A DNA stretch of 8,526 nt from an uncultured Candidatus Melainabacteria bacterium (GCA_934693215.1 CAKUVB010000069.1:1-8526), one strand, 5' to 3'; numbered from the stretch's first letter, positions 1 to 5,733 are shown. Notes: generated by a model from the sequence alone, not told the origin. A program made the numbers and translations.

Positions 1-1489
1 TTAGGCTTAACCTATCAATTTTGCCATTTGTGTTTCTTGGTAATAAATCCTCTCTGTGGTAAACAGTCGGAATCATATATTTTGGAAGCATTGTTCCAAT
101 TCGTTTTCTAAATTCTGCTGGCGAAATTTCTTTTTCACTTTCATAGAACATTGTGATTTCTTTTTTATCTTTGTTGTATACAACACAACCATTTTTAACA
201 ATTTTAAGAATATTAATTACGATGTGTTCAATTTCATCAAGTTCAATTCTATAACCCATGTGTTTTATAAGGTTATCTTTTCTGCCTTTGAAAACGATTT
301 CATTATTATTGTTTACATACACTAAATCACCTGTACGGTATATAATTTCTGGATATGATTTGTTTAATGGATTTTGAACAAATGCTAAAGCCGTTTTTTC
401 TGGATTATTATAATAACCCATTGCTAAAGATGAACCTCTTACGCATAATTCCCCTTCTTTTGCAAGATTATCGTTTTCATCCAAAATCAAAATATCAGTA
501 TTTTTGTACGCATTTCCTATTGGAATAGGTTCGTTATCTGGGATATCTTTGTTAATAATATAATATGTACAATCCAACGTAATTTCAATAGGTCCATAAA
601 GGTTCGCAAATGTTACGTTTGGTAAATTTTTATACCAATAATTAAATTGACGAGTTGGGAATACTTCACCTGCAAACCATATTGTTTTCAGTTTTGGTAA
701 TTTTATTTTTGACAACAAATCCATATTTGCAATGTTTACCATAATTGTTGGAACCCAGAATAAAAAGGTTACATTATTTTTTTCTAACAATTTAAGAATT
801 TCAATTGGAAAAGCTGATAACGTATCTGGAATTAGTATAATTGTTGCTGATTTTGACATTAACAAACATAATTCAATACTATAAATGTCAAAAACTAACG
901 GCGACAATGAGCCTATAACCTCGTTTTCTGTAATATCAAAGTTCTCTAATGATCGCTCTGTAAAATCTATAAAACTTCTATGGTTTAATACTACACCTTT
1001 GGGAGTTCCTGTTGAACCTGAGGTGTTGATTATACAATATGGGTCTGTATCAATTAACTTAGATCGAATTTCATTTAATTTTGATTCATTAATTTCTATA
1101 TTAAAATCAAATTCATCTAAATTTATAATGTTTATGTTTTCAATGTCTTCAATTTTAGATTTATATTTTGATGTTGTAATAACAAATTTAGGCTGAATTA
1201 AGTTGTGAATATTTGTAATTCTTTCAATTGGATTTTTTATATCCAAATTCATATATGCATTGCCACTATAAGTAATCGCAATATTAGACATTACACTGTA
1301 AATAGTTTTTGGAAGATAAACTGCAATCGGTTGTTTTGTGACATCAGAATTTGCAATAAAAGTAGCTAATTTTTTAGCTTTTTTATTCAATTCTTGAAAA
1401 GAAATTGTCTTGTTATTGTCTATAATAGCCGTTTTTTGTGGAAATTTTTCAACTGTTTTGTCTAAATATTCTAAAACATTTATTTGCAT
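1..1489 (-). CDS. Stand-alone amino-acid-type adenylation enzyme (AMP-binding, DltA/NRPS A-domain-like), 3' end cut by window
   Basis: This is an ANL-superfamily adenylating enzyme. Such enzymes turn a carboxylic acid plus ATP into an acyl-AMP and pass it to the phosphopantetheine thiol of a carrier protein in the cytoplasm. I read 496 codons from ATG at 1489 without a stop. Core motifs appear in order: A3 'NTSGSTGTPKG' (residues 155-165), 'LVFD' with the Asp usually contacting the alpha-amino group (D201), A5 'NLYGPIEIT' (296-304), A7 'YRTGD' (384-388), A8 'GRKDNLIKHMGYRIELDEIE' (402-421) and A10 'NGKIDR' with catalytic Lys490. DltA and free A-domains are about 500-510 residues, so only a few residues are probably missing, unless a carrier domain is fused downstream. 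The start has an AAGGAG Shine-Dalgarno 5 bases upstream. A5 has Ile where Thr is usual (YGPTE). The substrate cannot be read; D201 favours an amino acid. It is divergent from acpS, which fits a carrier-protein pathway. The family is secure, but dltA itself is not shown. Confidence 0.93.
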   Translation of the reverse strand, partial: MQINVLEYLDKTVEKFPQKTAIIDNNKTISFQELNKKAKKLATFIANSDVTKQPIAVYLPKTIYSVMSNIAITYSGNAYMNLDIKNPIERITNIHNLIQPKFVITTSKYKSKIEDIENINIINLDEFDFNIEINESKLNEIRSKLIDTDPYCIINTSGSTGTPKGVVLNHRSFIDFTERSLENFDITENEVIGSLSPLVFDIYSIELCLLMSKSATIILIPDTLSAFPIEILKLLEKNNVTFLFWVPTIMVNIANMDLLSKIKLPKLKTIWFAGEVFPTRQFNYWYKNLPNVTFANLYGPIEITLDCTYYIINKDIPDNEPIPIGNAYKNTDILILDENDNLAKEGELCVRGSSLAMGYYNNPEKTALAFVQNPLNKSYPEIIYRTGDLVYVNNNNEIVFKGRKDNLIKHMGYRIELDEIEHIVINILKIVKNGCVVYNKDKKEITMFYESEKEISPAEFRKRIGTMLPKYMIPTVYHREDLLPRNTNGKIDRLSL

Positions 1490-1514
1490 ATTATCTCCTT
1501 ATATTTACGTTTTT

Positions 1515-1543
1515 ATTATACAATAAAAATATGGATATGATAA
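1515..1543 (-). promoter_or_regulatory. Putative promoter of the adenylation gene
   Basis: Read on the minus strand, a perfect -10 TATAAT (1520-1515) lies 17 bases downstream of TTATCA (1543-1538), a 4/6 match to the -35 consensus. Transcription would start near 1508, leaving a leader of about 20 bases that carries the AAGGAG ribosome site (1500-1495). The -35 lies inside the first codons of acpS, and the -10 overlaps the acpS -10 candidate on the other strand. Confidence 0.5.
1519..1524 (+). promoter_or_regulatory. Putative -10 element of acpS (leaderless geometry)
   Basis: TACAAT (5/6 to TATAAT) ends 6 bases before the ATG at 1531, and no Shine-Dalgarno is present. Transcription would start at or next to the A of the start codon. 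No good -35 is visible, and the site overlaps the opposing TATAAT of the adenylation gene, so the two promoters could compete for RNA polymerase. Confidence 0.35.
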
Positions 1544-1905
1544 AAGTTAATCATGATTTTTCAGTTGGTACAGATATTGAAGAAATAGTAAGATTTAAAG
1601 ATAAAACATTAGAAAATGATAAACAATTTTTAAGCCATATATTTACGGAAAAAGAACTTAAATATTGTTTTTCAAAAGGTGTTCCCTCTCAACATTTATG
1701 TGCTCGTTTTTGCGGAAAAGAATCAGTTATTAAAGCTCTATATTCTTTAAATATTGAAAGTGTCTACTTAAAAGATATTGAAATTTTAAATAAAAAAAAT
1801 GGAGTACCTTATGTTAATATAAAAAAATATCCTAATTTGAATGTGAAAATTTCTTTATCTCATTCAAAAAAATATGCTACAGCAACGTCAATAATATTAA
1901 TTTGA
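1531..1905 (+). CDS. acpS: Holo-[acyl-carrier-protein] synthase (AcpS-type 4'-phosphopantetheinyl transferase)
   Basis: AcpS moves the 4'-phosphopantetheine arm from coenzyme A to a conserved serine of apo-ACP, producing 3',5'-ADP and active carrier protein. The 124-aa product matches the usual small AcpS size. Family motifs are clear: 'GTDIEEIVRF' near the N-terminus (Mg-binding Asp15), 'FTEKELKYC' (residues 38-46), 'ARFCGKESVIKAL' (58-70, with Mg-ligand Glu64 and Lys68) and 'ISLSHSKKYATA' (107-118, with the conserved SLSH). The frame stays open upstream to an ATG at 1438, but that would run through the adenylation gene's start, and AcpS proteins begin just before the GTD motif. ATG 1531 is therefore preferred; ATG 1537 is also possible. 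There is no Shine-Dalgarno. It diverges from the adenylation enzyme across 41 bases. It may be the organism's general AcpS for fatty-acid ACP, a dedicated enzyme for the neighbouring pathway, or both; the sequence alone does not decide. Confidence 0.93.
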   Translation: MDMIKVNHDFSVGTDIEEIVRFKDKTLENDKQFLSHIFTEKELKYCFSKGVPSQHLCARFCGKESVIKALYSLNIESVYLKDIEILNKKNGVPYVNIKKYPNLNVKISLSHSKKYATATSIILI

Positions 1906-1918
1906 TTTTTGTGTTTTG

Positions 1919-1924
1919 TATAAT
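1919..1924 (+). promoter_or_regulatory. Consensus -10 box just downstream of acpS
   Basis: A perfect TATAAT begins 13 bases after the acpS stop codon and points into the gene-free region. Transcription would start around 1930. No strong -35 is seen at the proper distance (the sequence there is ATTAAT). A second TATAAT lies at 2042-2047, and each is followed by an ATAAAGG...TATCTG motif. Placement after a stop codon, with no reading frame downstream, favours an RNA transcript over an mRNA. Confidence 0.35.
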
Positions 1925-2310
1925 AAAGGTATCTGCAAAGCACTTTTCTTAAGATTATTTTTTTAGATGCACCATACAATCGGAAATACTACAAGAAAGA
2001 TGGGTATATAGATATGGTGTATATGTGTAATGGGAAATTATTATAATCAGGATAAAGGGGGTATCTGATAAGTTTTAATATCATAAATCTTCTAAGATTG
2101 AGGTTTGTCGCAAAGGGTAATATTACTTAATTTTATATTATGCTTGATAAATATTTGGAAATGTTTTGATGACATTAACTCTATTGATTTGATATACAAA
2201 AGAAAATAATTCTTGAAGTAAAAACCGTAAACCCGTTTAATGCGAGTTTCTCAAGATAACCTGGGGAGTATTTTTTTATACTTATTCTGCAATATTTTGA
2301 CTATGCCTTG

Positions 2311-2340
2311 TTAACAAAACTACACAAACTAGCATATTAT
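2311..2340 (+). promoter_or_regulatory. Putative sigma70-type promoter of the 143-aa gene
   Basis: TTAACA (2311-2316, 5/6 to the -35 consensus) is separated by 18 bases from TATTAT (2335-2340, 5/6 to the -10 consensus). Transcription would start near 2347, giving a leader of about 30 bases containing the AAGGAGG ribosome site (2364-2370). The gene therefore does not need read-through from the RNA-like region upstream. Confidence 0.5.
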
Positions 2341-2377
2341 TTATTTATGGGTTTTATATCCAAAAGGAGGGTATAAA

Positions 2378-2809
2378 ATGATTAACAATCAAACTAATAA
2401 TGTTTCATTTGGTGCTAGAGTTAAATTTTCAACTAATGATACTCTTAAAAATCTACCACACAAAGAAACATTAAAGACTGTAGAAAAAATGTTTGCCAAA
2501 GAAACAAAAGGCTTAAAAGGCGACTTACATGTACATTTATATACACAAGGGCGTATATATCCATCTCTATATACAGGTGTATATTATAAAGCAGGTAAAT
2601 ACGAAGATAGTTTTAACAATATGCAAGATGATATATTCTTTAATACAAAAGAAAAGCCAAAGAAAATGGTAAGTAAACTTAAGAATATACTAACTTTCTT
2701 TGAAGAAAGAAAAGCATATAATGATACTATTAATAAAAAGACAAAAGAAATTAACAGCATAAGAAATCAAATGAATAAAATTGCGGAGAAAAAAGGTTTC
2801 TTGCAATAA
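2378..2809 (+). CDS. Orphan 143-aa protein with N-terminal 'NNVSFGARVKF' motif and C-terminal coiled coil
   Basis: I do not recognise this as a named family. The start is firm: a near-perfect AAGGAGG lies 7 bases before ATG. The N-terminus 'MINNQTNNVSFGARVKF' has no hydrophobic signal sequence. A short polar lead followed by [V/I]-x-F-G resembles N-termini I recall from many unrelated small proteins of gut Gastranaerophilales; that is memory, not a search. Residues 48-75 hold a Tyr-rich stretch (HVHLYTQGRIYPSLYTGVYY). Residues 95-140 are charged, with spacing that suggests an amphipathic helix or coiled coil. There is no cysteine and no catalytic signature. It has its own promoter and ends at a strong terminator, so it appears monocistronic. 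It converges with the 598-aa orphan gene. Expression as a protein is likely; its function is unknown. Confidence 0.75.
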   Translation: MINNQTNNVSFGARVKFSTNDTLKNLPHKETLKTVEKMFAKETKGLKGDLHVHLYTQGRIYPSLYTGVYYKAGKYEDSFNNMQDDIFFNTKEKPKKMVSKLKNILTFFEERKAYNDTINKKTKEINSIRNQMNKIAEKKGFLQ

Positions 2810-2823
2810 TCATGTAACAACTT

Positions 2824-2860
2824 AAAAACAAGCCTGCTATTATATAGCAGGCTTGTTTTT
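2824..2860. terminator. Strong bidirectional rho-independent terminator
   Basis: CAAGCCTGCTA (2829-2839) and TAGCAGGCTTG (2845-2855) form a perfect 11-bp stem with a TTATA loop. The stem is flanked by AAAAA on the left (2824-2828) and TTTTT on the right (2856-2860), so both strands present a GC-containing hairpin followed by a U-run. It sits between two convergent genes (143-aa gene ending at 2809, 598-aa gene ending at 2888) and should end transcription of both. Confidence 0.93.
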
Positions 2861-2887
2861 ATTATCGATTATTTACCTGTTTAAGTA

Positions 2888-4684
2888 TTATCTGATTTCT
2901 TGACCGTCTGTCAATTGATTTTTCATATCAGGTACGGCTTGCCATCTTTCAGGTTGTCCTTTTAAATCATTTACTTTTTGAACATCAAATGGATAGTAGT
3001 TTATATCATTTTTCTTAGTGGTAATATTATATGTAATAACTCTTGCGACATTAGACTCTTGTCCATTTGCATCTCGATATTTTACTGTTGTATATTGTGG
3101 ATAGTTTGCTACTGTATTACCATTTTTATCAACTAGACTTGTAGCTCCAAAGCCTGTGATATTACCTGCAATAGCATTTGCGTATGTACTATTCCTTTTT
3201 GCTGTATCTAAATCTTGTTCTAATTTTGCAATTTGTTCTTTATTCTTTTCTCTATTTTCTTCTGCAGTAGTATGAATTCTTTTCGTTCCAAATAAACGCT
3301 TTTTATATACAACTGTTGGTTGTTGAAGTCTTGAAATTTCGGTTTCGATATTAGATGCTTTTGTTTTTAGTATTTCTGCACGTTCTTTATCTGTTTTGTT
3401 TGCTAATTGAGGATCGCTATTAACCATATTTTCAAATTCTGTTTTTGCATTAGACGTATTTGCTTTTGGTGTCGCTGTCGCCGTAGGTTGAGTATTTGTT
3501 TCTTTAGGTGATGGTTGTGGCATTGGAATATTTTTTAATTTGTCACTTGCAGTAGAAAATTCTGTTTGAGTTTTAGTTAATGAACCTGCTGGTACGTCAA
3601 GTTGTTTTATATTTGATTTTTTTGGAGTTTCCGCAACCGGTGTTTCCTTGGTTGGAGCTTCCGCAACCGGAGTTCCCGCAACCGGTGTTTCTTTAGCTGT
3701 TGCTTTTGCAACCGGAGTTTCCGCAACCGGTGTTTCTTTGGTTGTTGCTTTTGCAACCGGAGTTTCCGCAACCGGTGTTTCTTTGGCTGTTGCTTTTGCA
3801 ACCGTAGTTTCAGCAACCGGTGTTTCTTTGGCTGTTGCTTTTGCAACCGGAGTTTCTGTAACCGGTGTTTCTGAAACGTTTATTTCTTCAGTTGGTGTTA
3901 GAGCCCTATCATTAGTCGTTAGGTTTGGTAGAATGTCAGGTTCTGTTGCTATTTTTTTACCACTTGGTGCACTACCAAATTCCTTCAACTCTTTATTAGA
4001 AAGTTTACTTATATCAACAGTTTCTGGATCAACTGTACCGAATGTATCTAGTCCTGTTGTAAAATGATATGGCTTTCCGTTAATATTAGCATGAGTGTCC
4101 TCTGCAATTTTACCATTTTCATCAGTCCAAGTTATTGAATCTAAAATAACTGTATCTAATTTATTATTTTTTTGTTCTTCTACAGTTTTTTGTGTAGGAG
4201 CTTCTTGATTATTTTCAACTACTTGTTCCTGTTTATTATCAGGAGCTTTAGTTTCTTTTTGTGTTGCAGGTTTTTCTGGTTTTTCAACTAAATAATATCC
4301 CGCAGCGTTCGCTAATTTTATGTATTCATCATAAGTTATTTCGTATGATCTGCCACCTTTTTTGTTACTTGCTTTCATTTTTAGAAAATCATCTTTTGTT
4401 TTAATGTATCCATGATCAAGAAATACACTTTCAAATTCATTGGCTAGTCCGAGTTTATCTTTCTTTGTAAAGCCTTCTTCTGTTCTATCTTCAAAAATAC
4501 CAGCTTCTATATCTTTATTTAATCTATCCATGTAGTCATAAGATACACCAGAATTTTTACCTCTAGCTGTTAATTCAATAGTATGTCCTTCTTCTCTAAG
4601 TTTTGCAAATTCTTTACGTCTAGCATCAACCTCTTGAGGGGATAAAGAACTTTTGCCTGTTACATTTACGTCTTCGTAGCCCAT
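2888..4684 (-). CDS. Orphan 598-aa protein with central 15-residue Thr/Pro/Val/Ala repeats
   Basis: Not a recognised family. The start is supported by AAAGGA 6 bases before ATG 4684. There is no signal peptide or membrane segment. Residues 1-130 are charged and mostly helical-looking (e.g. 'SPQEVDARRKEFAKLREEG'). Residues 135-175 form a Lys/Glu/Gln/Pro-rich linker. Residues 176-240 look like a small beta module with 'TWTDENGKIAEDTH'. Residues 272-346 are five 15-residue repeats (consensus ETPVAETPVAKATAK) plus a partial sixth to 354. Residues 375-412 are another Pro/Thr linker. Residues 415-500 look like coiled coil, and 512-570 a polar beta-like end with 'DKNGNT'. No cysteine was seen. The architecture suggests small domains joined by extended, repeat-based linkers, as in surface or scaffold proteins, but without a signal peptide export is unproven. 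It is convergent with the 143-aa gene, sharing the terminator, and divergent from a 46-aa gene. Real coding is supported by length, ribosome site and in-frame repeats. Confidence 0.85.
   Translation of the reverse strand: MGYEDVNVTGKSSLSPQEVDARRKEFAKLREEGHTIELTARGKNSGVSYDYMDRLNKDIEAGIFEDRTEEGFTKKDKLGLANEFESVFLDHGYIKTKDDFLKMKASNKKGGRSYEITYDEYIKLANAAGYYLVEKPEKPATQKETKAPDNKQEQVVENNQEAPTQKTVEEQKNNKLDTVILDSITWTDENGKIAEDTHANINGKPYHFTTGLDTFGTVDPETVDISKLSNKELKEFGSAPSGKKIATEPDILPNLTTNDRALTPTEEINVSETPVTETPVAKATAKETPVAETTVAKATAKETPVAETPVAKATTKETPVAETPVAKATAKETPVAGTPVAEAPTKETPVAETPKKSNIKQLDVPAGSLTKTQTEFSTASDKLKNIPMPQPSPKETNTQPTATATPKANTSNAKTEFENMVNSDPQLANKTDKERAEILKTKASNIETEISRLQQPTVVYKKRLFGTKRIHTTAEENREKNKEQIAKLEQDLDTAKRNSTYANAIAGNITGFGATSLVDKNGNTVANYPQYTTVKYRDANGQESNVARVITYNITTKKNDINYYPFDVQKVNDLKGQPERWQAVPDMKNQLTDGQEIR
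3623..3871 (-). repeat. In-frame 45-base tandem repeats (five and a half units)
   Basis: Each 45-base unit encodes 15 residues: ETPVTETPVAKATAK, ETPVAETTVAKATAK, ETPVAETPVAKATTK, ETPVAETPVAKATAK, ETPVAGTPVAEAPTK, then ETPVAETP. On the plus strand the recurring core is GCAACCGG(A/T)GTTTC. Units are nearly identical at DNA level and keep the reading frame, so unit gain or loss by slippage or recombination would change protein length without a frameshift. Within each unit the ETPVA/TPVAK halves are also related, pointing to an older shorter repeat. The tract is visibly richer in G and C than its surroundings and creates spurious open frames on both strands. Confidence 0.95.
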
Positions 4685-4856
4685 ATTATATCCTTTCTTT
4701 ACGTACTTTTTTCTTCACTTATATATAAAGTATATATCTTTTAAATAATTGCCTATTTTGTTGTTTTTTTTTAAGAAATGTAAAGAAAAATTTTTAGAAA
4801 TTAAAGTTTTTAAATGGCATGGTCGTTAGATATATTGTGGATAAGGGGAGTGTATC

Positions 4857-4997
4857 ATGTATAAAAAATTAAAAGATGAAAATGTAATACTAGAATTCGA
4901 AAAGTTAATAAAAAATTGCAACGAAGAAGAAGAATCAAATACTACTTATGCAATATTCATGAAAGAAAGGATATTAGCCGTTTCCGGATTAAATTAA
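4857..4997 (+). CDS. Small orphan protein, 46 aa
   Basis: The product begins MYKKLKDENVILEFEKLIKN and ends MKERILAVSGLN. I do not recognise it. Support for coding is an AAGGGGAG ribosome site (4843-4850) 6 bases before ATG, and a charged, helix-like composition with four consecutive Glu (residues 23-26) and no membrane segment. A -10-like TATATT lies at 4831-4836 without a clear -35. It is the first of three small plus-strand genes and is divergent from the 598-aa gene across 172 bases that also contain a poly-T tract. At this length, chance in AT-rich DNA is possible, but the good ribosome site argues for translation. Confidence 0.55.
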   Translation: MYKKLKDENVILEFEKLIKNCNEEEESNTTYAIFMKERILAVSGLN

Positions 4998-5036
4998 ATG
5001 TTAGTATTACTTAGTATAGTATTTATATAAAAAAAG

Positions 5037-5045
5037 TGTTATAAT
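5037..5045 (+). promoter_or_regulatory. Extended -10 promoter of the lipoprotein gene (leaderless geometry)
   Basis: TGTTATAAT is a perfect extended -10 (TGn plus TATAAT at 5040-5045). The hexamer ends 6 bases before the ATG at 5052, so transcription would start at about the A of the start codon. No Shine-Dalgarno lies between. Extended -10 promoters commonly work without a good -35, and none is visible here. Confidence 0.5.
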
Positions 5046-5051
5046 AAATAT

Positions 5052-5303
5052 ATGAAGTTTAAATATATTGGATTATTATTAATAATATGTTTAATCGGTT
5101 CTTTAGTTTTATGTGCTTGTACGTCCAAAGAAGCTAAAATAGTTATTAAGCATGAATCTAAATATTCAAAACTAATGAAGAAGAAAATACCATCTCATGT
5201 TATTGATTTAAGTGATGGTAATAGTGTTGATTTTAATTACAATTTTGGACCTCAAGACCCTTCCGGACCAAGTTTTGGACTAGTTACAATCGACAAGCAG
5301 TAA
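5052..5303 (+). CDS. Small predicted lipoprotein, 83 aa, unknown function
   Basis: The N-terminus is a type II signal peptide: positive start (MKFKY), hydrophobic core (residues 6-20) and a lipobox-like 'LCAC' (20-23). Signal peptidase II would cut before Cys23, which would be lipid-modified and anchored to the membrane. Cys at the -2 position is unusual, since Ala, Ser or Thr is common there, so cleavage efficiency is uncertain. The mature part is about 61 residues: a basic stretch ('YSKLMKKKIPSH', 38-49), then 'IDLSDGNSVDFNYNFGPQDP' and 'GPSFGLVTIDKQ'. No known domain was recognised. There is no Shine-Dalgarno; a perfect extended -10 ends 6 bases before ATG, suggesting a leaderless mRNA separately promoted from the 46-aa gene, which ends 54 bases upstream. 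A small entry-exclusion-, toxin- or lysis-type lipoprotein cannot be claimed from sequence alone. Confidence 0.75.
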   Translation: MKFKYIGLLLIICLIGSLVLCACTSKEAKIVIKHESKYSKLMKKKIPSHVIDLSDGNSVDFNYNFGPQDPSGPSFGLVTIDKQ

Positions 5304-5339
5304 TTATTCTATTTTATATTGTTTAATTTAATAACAAAT

Positions 5340-5357
5340 AGTTTTAGAAAACTTTTT
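5340..5357 (+). terminator. Weak terminator candidate after the lipoprotein gene
   Basis: AGTTT (5340-5344) and AAACT (5349-5353) form a 5-bp, mostly A-T stem around a 4-base loop, followed by TTTT (5354-5357). It is thermodynamically weak and overlaps the upstream edge of the next promoter candidate, so it may be chance. Confidence 0.25.
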
Positions 5358-5367
5358 GTTATAAAAT
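5357..5367 (+). promoter_or_regulatory. Extended -10 promoter of the 119-aa gene (leaderless geometry)
   Basis: TGTTATAAAAT contains TGn followed by TATAAA (5360-5365) and, two bases on, TAAAAT (5362-5367). The latter ends 6 bases before the ATG at 5374. There is no Shine-Dalgarno between promoter and start codon and no clear -35. The arrangement closely copies the one before the lipoprotein gene (TGTTATAAT). Confidence 0.45.
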
Positions 5368-5373
5368 TTTTAT

Positions 5374-5733
5374 ATGAATGATAGACAATTAGTATCAAGA
5401 TTGATAATGCTTGTAATTACGGGGCAGATTCCTGTAAGACAGGCTCTTTTGAATTTTCCTAAAAATACGACAGATAAGAGTATTATCACTGCATACCATG
5501 CTCTTATACATTATGAAGCTGATGAAGATATAAGACGTCAAGATATTATGTACAAAGAAGAACAAGACGAATATTTAGCTTTTTTATCTGATACTTTGTC
5601 GAAAAATCGTACATTACCTCAAAATATAATAAAAAGTTATAAAGGTTATGCGGGAGAAGAAGTTGCTCTACCAAAAGATAAAAATGTAAATAAATTTTTG
5701 CTAAAAGTTTGTAAGTTTTTAAATATTAAATAA
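5374..5733 (+). CDS. Orphan 119-aa acidic/helical protein
   Basis: I do not recognise the family. The product is soluble-looking and probably all-helical. Residues 1-25 are amphipathic (MNDRQLVSRLIMLVITGQIP), residues 36-70 are charged (AYHALIHYEADEDIRRQDIM, then YKEEQDEYL), and the C-terminus is basic (KNVNKFLLKVCKFLNIK). There is one cysteine, no signal peptide and no obvious catalytic motif. It starts without a Shine-Dalgarno directly after an extended -10 promoter, so a leaderless message is likely. Its TAA (5731-5733) lies past the rsmG stop (5726-5728), making an 8-base tail-to-tail overlap with no terminator between. Each transcript therefore runs into the other gene's antisense strand unless another mechanism stops it. 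Coding is supported by composition and tight packing against rsmG. Confidence 0.75.
   Translation: MNDRQLVSRLIMLVITGQIPVRQALLNFPKNTTDKSIITAYHALIHYEADEDIRRQDIMYKEEQDEYLAFLSDTLSKNRTLPQNIIKSYKGYAGEEVALPKDKNVNKFLLKVCKFLNIK

Larger units (their letters stand above)
1906..2377 (+). other. 472-base gene-free region; candidate structured non-coding RNA of unknown family
   Basis: No convincing reading frame was found on either strand. It opens with TATAAT (1919-1924). Inverted repeats follow: ATGCACCATA (1967-1976) pairs with TATGGTGTAT (2013-2022), 10 bp including one G-U, and encloses a smaller helix (1986-1990 with 2003-2007). Next come TGATA/TATCA (2066-2070 with 2079-2083), AATCTT/AAGATT (2086-2091 with 2094-2099), TTTG-TCG-CAAA (2104-2114) and the palindrome GTAATATTAC (2117-2126). 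AGGTATCT (1927-1934) can pair with AGATAACCT (2254-2262) apart from one bulged A, which would close the whole region into one domain, followed by seven T (2271-2277). I checked by eye for tmRNA, RNase P RNA, SRP RNA and common riboswitch signatures and saw none. AT-rich DNA yields weak hairpins by chance, so this is only a candidate. The last 70 bases are the promoter and leader of the next gene. Confidence 0.3.

Noticed and set aside
56..325. Open frame on the plus strand, Phe/Ile/Asn-rich
   Set aside because: It is antisense to the adenylation gene, has no ribosome site, and its composition is typical of a reversed AT-rich coding sequence.
885..1196. Plus-strand open frame of about 100 codons
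   Set aside because: Antisense to the adenylation enzyme core motifs; no ribosome site or recognisable product.
1438..1530. N-terminal extension of acpS from an upstream ATG
   Set aside because: It would read back through the first codons and ribosome site of the divergent adenylation gene and add a hydrophobic extension (e.g. 'LFCLNILKHLFAYYLLIF') not found in AcpS proteins.
2267..2282. AGTAT-T6-ATACT hairpin as a terminator of the RNA-like region
   Set aside because: The stem is 5 bp of mostly A-T and no U-run follows it; the T-run lies in the loop. A looser termination at T7 after the AGATAACC strand remains possible.
1906..2377. tmRNA, RNase P RNA, SRP RNA or a common riboswitch
   Set aside because: Hallmark sequences (tRNA-like TTCGA end of tmRNA, GAGGAAAGTC of RNase P, GGAAGGAAGCA-type loop of SRP RNA) are absent by eye; a covariance-model scan would settle it.
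3623..3871. CRISPR array
   Set aside because: Units are contiguous without unique spacers, are in frame, and translate to a regular peptide repeat.
3607..4067. Open frames in the repeat tract on both strands (Lys/Arg/His/Leu-rich minus frame, Val/Ala/Gly-rich plus frame)
   Set aside because: Periodic 45-base repeats (a multiple of three) keep all frames open once one unit lacks a stop. The ETPVA frame is the one continuous with the long gene and its ribosome site.
4718..4737. TATATA-rich, palindromic stretch before the 598-aa gene as an operator or promoter
   Set aside because: On the minus strand TATACT (4734-4729) is a fair -10, but no -35 or extended -10 supports it, and alternating AT runs are expected by chance here.
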